From Eretmocerus hayati (lineage: Eukaryota > Arthropoda > Insecta > Hymenoptera > Aphelinidae), in assembly GCA_029851415.1 (NCBI GenBank), contig CM056742.1, positions 110,982,246-111,046,245 of the forward strand: a stretch of 64,000 bases of DNA. Reading direction: 5' to 3'. A program made the position numbers and the translations under genes. Position 1 is the first letter of the stretch, and each line of letters opens with the position of its first letter. The notes beneath the pieces are model-generated. The model had not been told where the DNA came from, made no database searches, and saw nothing but the letters and a program-made list of their open reading frames with translations. Of this stretch, positions 1-8,570 are shown in pieces.

Positions 1-619
1 AGCGAATCGCTTCAAACGGCTCTAGAACGACGGTAATTGATTCCTAATACACCAAAAAACAAAATACTACCACCAGCGGAATGATGAATTACGTGAACAG
101 CTTCCCGCGCGATGATTTATGGACAATTTTTCCGTTGCAAAATAAGAATTGTCCTTACCGTAGTCACTGGCTCCCGGACACTATGCAACGTCAAGGTTCA
201 GAAAGTTTTTTACACTCTACTCTCACAAATAGGCCGTGTATTCGGAAAAAACAATCCGTTTCGATTTACGATTTGAGATCACTGTCCATGCCAAAATGAC
301 CTTACCGTGGCTGTCCTTAGCGTGAAAAATTGCTCATATCTTCGACATAGATTGACTAACGTTCATGCCCGTCTGCGAATTGTTTTTGGATGTCAGATGG
401 ATTGGAAAACACCTAAGAGCAGTCAGATTCCAGCTATATTTGAACCAGTCAATTTTAGGTCCAAATCCCGACCTGCTCCGCCGTTTTTTGCCTCGAAATA
501 CCTAAGTTATCTCATAATCACCCATATAGTGTCCGGTGAGTGTACATCAAATATGATGGGATTGAGCGACAAATCCCACTGCTGTAAGAGCCGAAACACA
601 ATTTTCGGTGGTGTGCGCA
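1..619. other. no gene recognised
   Basis: Mixed-composition DNA with only short open frames (the longest about 116 codons, none with recognisable protein character or splice context). I see no repeat or RNA gene here. Confidence 0.4.
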
Positions 620-720
620 TGGCGCGCACGTACATTTTGTGGTGCAATCTTGATTAAAATTTGACTCACTTCGTTTCCCTCGATAAAAGTGAATTCGCTT
701 CATTTAAGGCCTTTCCGGAC
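620..720 (+). repeat. dispersed repeat, copy 1 (inverted partner at 2883-3005)
   Basis: About 100 bp around GTACATTTTGTGG and CTCGATAAAAGTGAATT recur in reverse complement at 2883-3005 with clear but incomplete identity. The two copies face each other across about 2.2 kb. This is a small dispersed family; no ends or target-site duplication are visible. Confidence 0.6.
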
Positions 721-779
721 CAACTTATTCTTGAAGTGAATCGTCAGGCGCAACCTTTTCATGCACTCAAGTCTCGAAA

Positions 780-1035
780 AATTGGTTTTTGCAATCATAT
801 GCGTAAAGTTAGTGCGTGAAGACCATTTTTTCGGTGCGAATGGCAAAATTTTACGCACATCGAATTGCAACAAATATCGTACGAAATGACTTCGATACTT
901 TACGCACTGTCGGAAGCTCTACACACTCGAGTAACACTTTACGCACTGTTGAGATTCTTTACGCACTCGCTAACGCAGTGCGTAAAGTTGTTATCCTATA
1001 GTGTATTAAAGATTTCCGGCCGTGCGTAAAGAAAC
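780..1035. repeat. cluster of the 9-mer TTTACGCAC / GTGCGTAAA
   Basis: Six exact copies of TTTACGCAC lie in about 180 bp, at 850-858, 899-907, 938-946 and 958-966 on the plus strand and 978-986 and 1022-1030 on the minus strand. Two near copies lie around 804-820. Spacing is irregular (20-49 bp), so this is not a simple tandem repeat. A further exact copy is at 2248-2256. It could be a transcription-factor site cluster or relics of a short degenerate minisatellite. Confidence 0.6.
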
Positions 1036-1739
1036 GATACTCGAAATTTGATTCACAACTGCTGAAAACGCTTTTCCCGGAATAATGCATATGTACATCT
1101 GACCCATATTTTTTTCGACTCTGGGAATGTTTTTTTACCACTAGTACACTCGGGACGACGATTAATTGTATCAGGATGACGGTCAGTGTTAGTTCGAGAT
1201 CTTTCGTCTCTTTCGTATGCAATAGGTTATGGCACGAGCATGGCGTTTGAAAAGTCTTGAATAAACCCATCGAAATGGGTCTTGTAACGTTGACCTTGAG
1301 GTTGTGGGTGGTTGTATCTAGCAAAAGAATAAAGAACAAAAAAAATAATCTCTCATCAAACCCAGATTTTGAAATCTTGAAAATTTGATATTTGATGTAA
1401 AATTTTGTATACTTACAACAGAATGGCCTTGAACTCCCGCTTTGCACTGTAGCCCTTTTTTTTGCTATTTCTTACAATCCTACACTGTAACGAGAATAAA
1501 AGAATCTGGGACCACCTTTCTCTGTAAGAACACAGACATTCACATCAAACATTAAAATTTGAAGGGTCTAAAATATTGGTTTCTTCAGAAATTAATTTTT
1601 TTGTATCTTTCTCTCTTTCGCCCGATAAACCGGCCCACGATCGCAAAATCAACTGAACGAGACCAATGTCGATTGGTTCTTTCAAGACCCTTCGGGATGC
1701 CGCAAACCGCATACCCGTACATCTGATCGAATTTGAGAA
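1036..1739. other. no gene recognised
   Basis: A 162-codon minus-strand open frame (959-1447) crosses this stretch, but it shows no domain, splice context or coding-like composition. I see nothing else to annotate. Confidence 0.35.
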
Positions 1740-2190
1740 ATGAGGTGAGTGTACCCAACTTGCCCCCATTAAAACATTATCTGAACAACTCCGGAGTACT
1801 TGAATATTTTTTAACGCACTTCCAACTCATTTTGAAGCTTGTTTCAAGATCTCCAAAATGAGCCGAGAAACGTCCCATTTCAGTCAACTGGTGCCAAGCC
1901 AAAATAGTTTCCCCACAGAGTGATTTTTCAGAGTTCACAAAAGGGTGTAGCCACTTTGCCCTCATTAGCCATTTTCTCAACAACTCTCGTTTACCCCAAC
2001 ATTTTTCAACGTACTTTGACTTATTCCAAAGCTTAGGGATGAAGTGGGGCAGGTTGGCTCGAATACTTCACAAGAAAAAGTCACTTCATCCCTAAGTATT
2101 CAAAGAGTCGAGCACAAGACAAGTATATCTTCAAATTATTCCAAAGCTTGTCTCACGGCCTTCAAAATGAGCTAAAGTGTCTAACTTTGA
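1740..2190 (+). repeat. dispersed ~200-bp repeat family, tandem pair
   Basis: Two diverged units share TTGCCCxCATTA, TCAACAACTC, TTCAACGTACTT and a CTTCAAAATGAGC end. The same family occurs in reverse complement at 11900-12240. The second unit is interrupted by the hairpin insertion at 2032-2096. The type of element is not identifiable. Confidence 0.6.
2032..2096. repeat. perfect 15-bp inverted repeat with 35-bp loop
   Basis: CTTAGGGATGAAGTG at 2032-2046 is exactly reverse-complemented at 2082-2096. It sits inside the second unit of the 1740-2190 repeat, so it looks like a small insertion with perfect termini. Confidence 0.7.
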
Positions 2191-2882
2191 TCTACTGAAG
2201 TCGATGAGCCGAGCTGTCTCAGTTTTCTGAAAGAAAACGGCGGTAAAGTGCGTAAAATCGTTTTTATCTTATTTGTGCAAACCCATCTGGAATTTTCCAC
2301 CGATCCAAAATACTGTTTCTGACCTATTTTGACGTAATAAACACGTTTCTAACGGTTGAAACAGTCGTACTGCACCCCCTTTTGAGATAAACATATGAGT
2401 AGTTCTGCGGAAATTTCGATATTTGGGGATCGAAAACGTGCCAGCGCTAAATCTCACTTCCGACGGTTCTAAGATGTATTTTTTGACTTTTTGAGACGTA
2501 TCAAGTATGAATAAACTCGCGCACGAATGTCAATTTTCCCCCTCATCAGTGCCATAAGGATAACATGGAGAGACGCGGTACCGTCACATGGACCTGACAT
2601 TTTTAAGCAACACACGGACCTGACATTTCGCCACTAAAATGGTCTCAAGTGCCAAACGGTTTGAGCTACAGCTTTGGGATTTTGGAATTTTGATTTGACC
2701 ATTAGAAACTTTGAAAATGAGTGACTAGGATCTTTGTAGTCTCCCGATTAAGGGTCGCATTAGTACCACACGGATTTGACATCAAAATTTAGCAAAACTA
2801 GATTTCCGCAGAAAACTACTCCCCAAAGTTTGAAAATCAATCTTTTCGATATTTTGGGGTAAGGAAAAGTTGCGCTTGACAA
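2191..2882. other. no gene recognised
   Basis: AT-rich DNA. The only local structure seen is a short direct repeat of GGACCTGACATTT around 2590-2630. Confidence 0.35.
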
Positions 2883-3005
2883 TTCACTTAAAGAATAAAT
2901 TGATGCGGAAAGGCTCGAAATGAGTCAAATTCACTTTTATCGAGGAAAACTGAGCGAGTACAATTTTAGGTAAAACTGCCCCACAAAATGTACTTCTGAG
3001 CTCAG
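2883..3005 (-). repeat. dispersed repeat, copy 2 (partner of 620-720)
   Basis: This is the reverse complement of the block at 620-720, recognisable by TTCACTTTTATCGAGG and CCACAAAATGTAC. Confidence 0.6.
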
Positions 3006-3176
3006 CATTTTGATCCCTTTTTTGATGATAATATTTTTGGGCAGCGCTGAATAAAAAAACTAACGACTGCGCCAGGAAGAGCACAAAAAATACATCGAAA
3101 ATGATCTTTGAGGTTTTTTCCTCAATCATTATAAGACTTAGTACAGGCACGCACACATTATTTCAAAGTTTCCACG

Positions 3177-3504
3177 ATTCAGTAAAACCAGCGTCAAATT
3201 TTTCTTCGTCCAACCAATCTCAACGTACCTCGACGCATTCAATTCCTTTTTCGAAAATTTCAAAATCTCATCTTCAAAAATGCAGAAGTCAGATCTGGAG
3301 AGATTTTATTAGCAAAATACGGAAATGATTTGTAAAACAAAAACGCCAACATCGCAGTGTACCCAGCATGCTCCCATATGAGTATATACTGACTTTGCAT
3401 TTTTGAAGATAAGATTTTGAAGGTCTTGAAAAAGGAATCGAATGCATCGAGGTACGTTGAGATTGGTTGGACGAAGAAAAATTTGACGCTGGTTTTACTG
3501 AATG
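3177..3504. mobile_element. foldback (long inverted repeat) element, ~115-bp arms
   Basis: The left arm (about 3177-3290) and right arm (about 3395-3504) are near-perfect reverse complements, from ATTCAGTAAAACCAGCGTCA inward to TTCAAAAATGCA, with a ~100-bp loop. Over the outer 60 bp I see no mismatch. As RNA it would form a long hairpin. It could be a MITE, or a precursor of small RNAs; no coding capacity is seen. Confidence 0.75.
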
Positions 3505-3577
3505 CAATTTCATCGGTACTCTCTGAGCTTTGCAAATACGAAAAATGGAAGAGAAGGCTTCAAATTTTCTGGGCTAC

Positions 3578-3672
3578 GTGGGGTCACGGACATTCCGCCG
3601 CGGCGACAAGTCGCCGAGTGTCTGTCCGTCCGACGGTTTCCATAGCAACGTGGCGAAGGGGAAAGTTAACAA
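3578..3672 (+). promoter_or_regulatory. GC-rich conserved block with X-box (copy 1)
   Basis: This ~95-bp CpG-rich block has a close copy in opposite orientation at 48210-48310. Both contain a match to the RFX X-box: GTTTCCATAGCAAC here at 3636-3649. Also shared are GTCACGGACATT, the near-palindrome GGCGACAAGTCGCC and GTGTCTGTCCGTC. In this AT-rich region such conservation suggests a promoter-type module or a repeat carrying one. No gene start is recognisable beside this copy. Confidence 0.5.
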
Positions 3673-3932
3673 TGCCCCCTCTACGACTCCTAAAAACGTG
3701 CGAATCTGTACTCTCGCCTGCAGGTTAATGATATTTAACTCGATTTGAGTTTTCAGGTCGTATGTATCCATAGCATGGATTTTATTTCTCCCCCCGAGTA
3801 TATCGATTGGGAGAGGCTTATGCAGGCAAAGCGAGTTCACCATCCAAACGAACTCGATTTTGATAGAATCGCGATAGCAAGCTGAATTAGAAAACTCAGA
3901 ATAATTATTCTAGGTACAAATGAATCAAGATT
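3673..3932. other. no gene recognised
   Basis: No recognisable protein, RNA or repeat in this stretch. Confidence 0.3.
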
Positions 3933-4001
3933 TGAATGGTCGAGTGTTCGCAAATTCGAAGTACTTGTGTGTCGAGGATGCACTCATGCATATCCCATGA
4001 A
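3933..4001 (+). repeat. 69-bp direct repeat, copy 1 of 2
   Basis: From TGAATGGTCGAGTGTTCGCA to TATCCCATGAA; repeated at 4213-4281, 280 bp downstream, with a few substitutions in the middle. The inverted-repeat element at 4031-4122 lies between the copies. Confidence 0.7.
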
Positions 4002-4030
4002 TCACCCAAAAGATACTTGTTTTAAATAAT

Positions 4031-4122
4031 TAGTATATTATGATACAAGGGCGCTACCGATGGTTTTCGCACCTAAGTAGTCAACGAGAAAACAAGAAAC
4101 GTTGCGCCCGAGTATCATACTA
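4031..4122. mobile_element. short MITE-like inverted-repeat element
   Basis: The ends read TAGTATATTATGATACAAGG and, in reverse complement, TAGTATGATACTCGGGCGCA. A fragment of the same family lies at 30211-30251 in the other orientation. The element is about 92 bp, non-coding, with TA-containing ends. Confidence 0.6.
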
Positions 4123-4212
4123 TGTTTTTATCTTCTGTGAGCAAATGAGGAGCGACAAACACTGCAAATGACTCATTTGCGCGCAGACGATCAAAAAAAA
4201 TGAATTAAGCTA

Positions 4213-4281
4213 TGAATGGTCGAGTGTTCGCAAATTCGAAGTATGTAAGCGCCAAAGATACACTCCTGCGTATCCCATGAA
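4213..4281 (+). repeat. 69-bp direct repeat, copy 2 of 2
   Basis: Partner of 3933-4001. Confidence 0.7.
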
Positions 4282-4931
4282 ATATATTATATTTGTGCAT
4301 AATCATCCCGGTACTGATACCGAGCTCCGTACACATCTACTCAAATCCTAGATTTTCCTGCTCGGAGAACACTCATGTCATATAACTGGTGATTATATTT
4401 GTCGATCTTGATACTGTTACATGACGTACATGCATCACGCGGGAAATAATTGAGAAGATTGTTCTTATTTGCAAAATGACTGTGCCAACTCCAAAATATG
4501 TGCGATTACTTCTCAGCTATTCAAGCCTCAGGCATTAGGGACGAAATAATGAGATTAGTGGAAGAAATCCATTGAAAATTTTTCCAACTTTCCCTCTTTC
4601 GAAATGTGCTGAGACTCACTGTGCACCATTGCGCTTCAAAAATGTCGAGAAAATATTATGGATCTCTCAGATCTAATTCGAAATTCCTTTCAAGAAACGT
4701 TGCAAAATATTCAAAATAGCACTAATCCGGGAGTACTGGCCAAAAGTCCACAGGTTTATGATAAAAATTTCAGGGATATTAAAGATATCACTTCCACATT
4801 TCTTCAACGCTAAGAATATTGAGATCGATTCAACAATTGGTGAAAAGGTAGAAACAGCAACGACTAACATCAATATTATAAACTAGATAATGAATTTTTG
4901 AATTTTATTCTGCCACTCAATGACTGGGAGA
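4282..4931. other. no gene recognised; would be 3' flank of the MULE gene
   Basis: AT-rich sequence beyond the proposed stop codon of the minus-strand gene. No clear polyadenylation signal was identified. Confidence 0.3.
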
Positions 4932-5065
4932 TCAACAAGAGTAGTCACGAAACTTTCCGTCCATTACTGATTTGCGTTGTCGTTTAGGCGGAAGATCTTC
5001 AACATTTCCTGAATCCTGAACCAGCACTCGAACTTTTCTTTTGATACTTCTCGGCACTGTTTCGT
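4932..5065 (-). CDS. probable terminal exon of the MULE-transposase gene
   Basis: The minus strand has a good acceptor (TTCACTATTCCAG) at 5066, then 44 in-frame codons and a TGA stop. The peptide reads ETVPRSIKRKVRVLVQDSGN, followed by a basic PPKRQRKS stretch that resembles a nuclear localisation signal. The exon opens with two bases, AC. It can therefore be joined in phase to an upstream exon ending in a single G, as both the exon at 6338-6476 and the one at 12387-12565 do. Assignment to the MULE gene is inference from phase, strand and order. The alternative is the last exon of an unrelated gene. Confidence 0.5.
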
Positions 5066-5350
5066 CTGGAATAGTGAAAAAATGATAATTATGAGAAGAT
5101 CCACGAAAATTTTTTGTAAAACTATCTCTCTAAAATTGAGGACATACAATTTCATGTGAACTCGAAGGATTAAATTGTCGAGGTAAGAAATAAGATAGTG
5201 TGCCATAAATGTAGAAGCAATAGATTCATGAGTTGTACAAAATCTGACCTCCATTTAATCGTGGAAATAGGATGATTGAAATCTAAATTCATGACATGCG
5301 GGTAACACAAGATTGTTGGATAGAAGTGTAATCATAATTAGGATATATTC

Positions 5351-6264
5351 TACCGGTCAAAAGTTTGTGCACACCTGAAAGAAAAATTTTGATTTTGCTC
5401 ACTCGACTGCTCGGATCTCCTCGGTCCAAAATAACTCTACTTGGGCTCATTTTGTAGCTTTTTCCGAGCACTTCAAGAGTTATTTAGGATTTTTCCGGCG
5501 CAGCTCAATGAATTCTTGCAAAATCAATCTGGAGCCTTGTAAAATTTCAAAAAAACGGGTCATTGCGCAAACCTACCCCGGCAAGTCTAGCGGAAATGGA
5601 TGAATTCAGATGATTTCAAGAGCATCTGAAAGTAAAATTCAAGAGCTTTGAGATCCTTTCCTGGAAGTTATTATAGTTTGTTCTTGGTCCGAGCTGTGAC
5701 TGTTTTTGTAAGGGAAGATTTTTCTCGAAGAAGAGTCCCAAAAACCATGAAAGCTGAAGAATCGGGCTCACGGTGATAATTCTCTGAATTTTTTCGAGTT
5801 TTACCGTGATGTTGGTGAGAGGAGCCAAGATTAGTGCTTATACTTGTGAAAAAATAAGTCCATTCATAATTTCTCAATGACTGGTCTTTTTTCCGAGAAA
5901 AATCTTCCTCTACACAAAGAGTCACAGCTCGAACCAAAAACAAGCTAGAATAACTTCCGAAGACAAATTCTGAAGCTCTTGACTTCTACTTTTAGATGCT
6001 TTCTTAATCATCTGAATTCATCGATTTCCGCCAGACTTGCGGAGGTTTGCGTAATGACCCAATTTTTATGAAATTCCACAAAGCTTCAGATCGATTCTGC
6101 AACGATCTGTCGAGCTACGCGGAAAAATTACAAATAGCTTCCAAAGTTTCCAAAAAAAGCTACAAAATGAACCCAAGTAGAGTTATTTCAGACCAAGGAG
6201 AAACGAGCAGTCGAATGAGCAAAATCGAAATTTTTTTTAGGTGTGCACAAACTTTCGACCGGTA
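5351..6264. mobile_element. Tc1/mariner-like long-TIR (foldback) MITE, 914 bp
   Basis: The ends are TACCGGTCAAAAGTTTGTGC and its inverted counterpart ending CGACCGGTA. The element is largely one long imperfect inverted repeat with arms of about 400 bp meeting near 5800, so the open frames inside are mirror images and not genes. TACCGGTCAAAAGTTT-type ends next to TA are typical of Tc1/mariner non-autonomous elements. A related element lies at 48448-49352. It would fall inside an intron of the MULE gene. Confidence 0.75.
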
Positions 6265-6337
6265 GTGTAGTACCGACATCCAGTTTCTTCTTGACATTAT
6301 CGAGAATTCTCAGTAGTTCTAATGGAAATAAATTCAC

Positions 6338-6476
6338 CTGGATCTCCCGATGTTTCTTGCATGTCTTGGACTTGATCCTGCTCTTGACACTCTACATTTG
6401 AGTTGACTTCACCAGATGTGATGGGGATGTGTGAGCCAATAGGATTCCTCTTGTAGCACCGTACACGGTTGGTAAT
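6338..6476 (-). CDS. candidate exon, minus strand (MULE gene 3' region)
   Basis: The acceptor TTGATTCTAG precedes 46 open codons plus one base, then the donor CAG|GTGAAT. The peptide begins ITNRVRCYKRNPIGSHIPIT and is Gln/Glu-rich afterwards (VECQEQDQVQDMQ). It ends in a lone G, which with the AC opening of the exon at 4932-5065 makes GAC. It starts in phase 0, which does not fit the phase-1 end of the exon at 12387-12565. So either an exon between them has been missed or the transcript is alternatively spliced. Confidence 0.45.
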
Positions 6477-7159
6477 CTAGAATCAAATAGACAAGGTCAT
6501 TTCTGATACATTAGTGAGATCAAGAATGATATTATCTCCCGGTAGCTAGGTGTTTCAAGACCTATTGAAAATATTCAACCCTTCATCTATGATAATAATT
6601 CATGCTTTCCAAAGGTCTAATATCTTATACTGAGTCCCGCTTTACTACTGTTCATATTTTTATAGATCTATTTACAATATATGAGTGTCCGTAGTACTTT
6701 CAATACAATTTCCAACAGATTTCTCACTCTGGTAAAAATGACTCGTCTTTGTACAAGATCTACTCCTCAGATGCAAATCCGATTGAAATCTAGAAATGCC
6801 TTTGGACAGCAGAATCTATACTTGAAACTCAAAATCAGGCATTCGTAGCTATACTTCCGATCAAAATCTGAAGACAACCAGCGAAAATTTCTGAAATCTC
6901 AAAATATGAATATCCTGCTGTACCTTACTTCTTTCGGACTCTACTGAGACTCATTTTTCAGCTCTTCCCAACTTTGAGCCGTCTATTTGCACTTTCCTCG
7001 ACAGACCTATCGGTTTTTTGCCACGACTCTCTGAAGACTTGAATGATTGAGCAATTTCCAGGGGTCGGTATCTGGATTTGCCAACCCCAGAGAAGTCATG
7101 GAATTTATTCAAAACCAATGACATTTTGAAGTACGAGTCTCCATCAAGTTATAAAAGTT
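6477..7159. other. intronic sequence, nothing recognised
   Basis: No repeat, RNA gene or convincing exon seen. Confidence 0.3.
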
Positions 7160-7498
7160 GTACTAACAAAGGGGGACCACGGGTCCGGATCGCCAATCAT
7201 CCCCAAAATTTTTTCACATTTTGGTTCCATCTAGAATATGAAAAATCTAGAATAACTCCGTCATATGGGCCTCCTGTCCAGAGCTACAAGCAAATACGTT
7301 AGTATTACCAGTATATCTTCTATATCACTCTTCAACATGGGCCTATATGAGCAATGTCAATCTCATTGGCTGTATTTTTGGACGGAAGACCCATTTGACG
7401 GAGTTATTCTGGATTCTGCATCTTCTCGATAGTACTAAACTGTAAAAAAATGGTAAAGATAGGTGACTCGGACCCCGTGGCCCCCCTTGTGAGTGCAT
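7160..7498. mobile_element. foldback MITE, ~150-bp arms (family also at 12929 and 33390)
   Basis: The left arm contains GGGGGACCACGGGTCCGG and AGAATAACTCCGTCATATGG. The right arm contains their reverse complements in diverged form, ending in CCCCGTGGCCCCCCTTG. The middle reads AGAGCTACAAGCAAATACG, then CATGGGCCTATATGAGC. This is the only complete copy in the window; the other two loci carry one half each. Confidence 0.7.
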
Positions 7499-7700
7499 CC
7501 GAGCCAAAGTCATGAGCATTGTCATTGAAAAAAATTTATGTTCGTTAGTTATCCCATGAGCAAGTGGTGCATCGATGACTTCAAGAGTAAAAAATTCTTA
7601 TTCCCGTATCTAATCAATCGATGATACTCAACTTTCGTGATGGAACTCCGATGAAAAAGAGTGTGAGCATCGTTGTTTTTATATCGAATTGTCTGAGCTC
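7499..7700. other. nothing recognised
   Basis: Short intronic stretch without visible features. Confidence 0.3.
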
Positions 7701-7876
7701 CAGTGTTAAGGAACGTCCATGAATTATGTAAGGGTTTCAGGGGGAGGGGTTATTTTAATTCCTCACGTTCCAAATGTGGATCAGCAATTTTCCATTAGAA
7801 AAATCTCACAAGGGGGAGGGGGTCTGAAATCATGAAATTCAACCATACGTAATTTATGGACGTTCCCTAATAGTGT
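7701..7876. mobile_element. short MITE with AGGAACGTCCATRAATTA-type termini
   Basis: The left end CAGTGTTAAGGAACGTCCAT and the right end (reverse complement CACTATTAGGGAACGTCCAT) are inverted repeats of about 35 bp, both followed by a G-rich run. Similar GGGAACGTCCATAAATTACG ends are known from small insect DNA transposons, but the exact family cannot be named here. Confidence 0.65.
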
Positions 7877-8226
7877 CATGGAATTCATTAGTGCGATTTT
7901 TTAATGCCGCGCAGATCCTCACATTAGGATTAATTATAATGATCTCATGTTTCAGAGTAGAGACCGGTATGAGATCGATTCAGAATAGAGTCACTTCCCA
8001 TCCGTCGATCTAAGCATTTTGGATATGGATTGTAAGTTTGATTTGCATTCGTGAAACTATTCACTAATTACAATAATTAAGCCGCGGGCAAAATCCCGTC
8101 CGTCCGGATCCCCCCGAGCAGGGCTGCCAACGTAAAATCGTAAGCAGGGTTGCCAACTTGACGGGAAAAAATATGAGTTGGTATTGTGAGAGCGACAATA
8201 GACCTTATGTGTCGCGAGTGTCTAAG
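7877..8226. other. intronic; GC-rich patch at 8081-8175
   Basis: The patch contains two copies of AGCAGGGYTGCCAAC (around 8118 and 8146), 29 bp apart. No gene is recognised. Confidence 0.35.
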
Positions 8227-8395
8227 TACTTATTATCTAAGATCATCTAAGATCATCTGAGATCATCTAAGATTATCTAAGAACATCTAAGATCATCTGA
8301 GATCATCTATGATCATCTTAAAGTTATCTTTTGATTATCTTTTTATCTTATTGTTATCTTTTGATCATCTTTTCATCTTTTGGTTATCTTATGAC
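8227..8395. repeat. 10-bp minisatellite, ATCTAAGATC
   Basis: About eight consecutive units of ATCTAAGATC or ATCTGAGATC run from 8234 to 8320. They pass into a looser TTATCTTTTGATC pattern up to about 8395. Confidence 0.8.
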
Positions 8396-8570
8396 TATTT
8401 TTAAGTTATTCAGTCGTTTTTTGATTATTTTTACTCTGCTTTTTCGGTTGTTTTTACTTTTTCGAGTGATTTTTTGATACAATTTTGATACATTGGTGTA
8501 TTAAATTGAAGTGATTGATTTTTTATGTACTATGTAATTTTTTAGAGATGGTATTACTCAATCGTTGTTT
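8396..8570. other. AT-rich lead-in to the 750-bp array
   Basis: T-rich, low complexity, no gene. Confidence 0.4.

Noticed and set aside
81..1447. Short open frames of 60-162 codons at the left edge
   Set aside because: No domain, splice context or coding-like composition; the length is not exceptional for this base composition.
5616..5943. Overlapping minus-strand open frames inside 5351-6264
   Set aside because: They lie in the inverted-repeat arms of a MITE and show no transposase motif.
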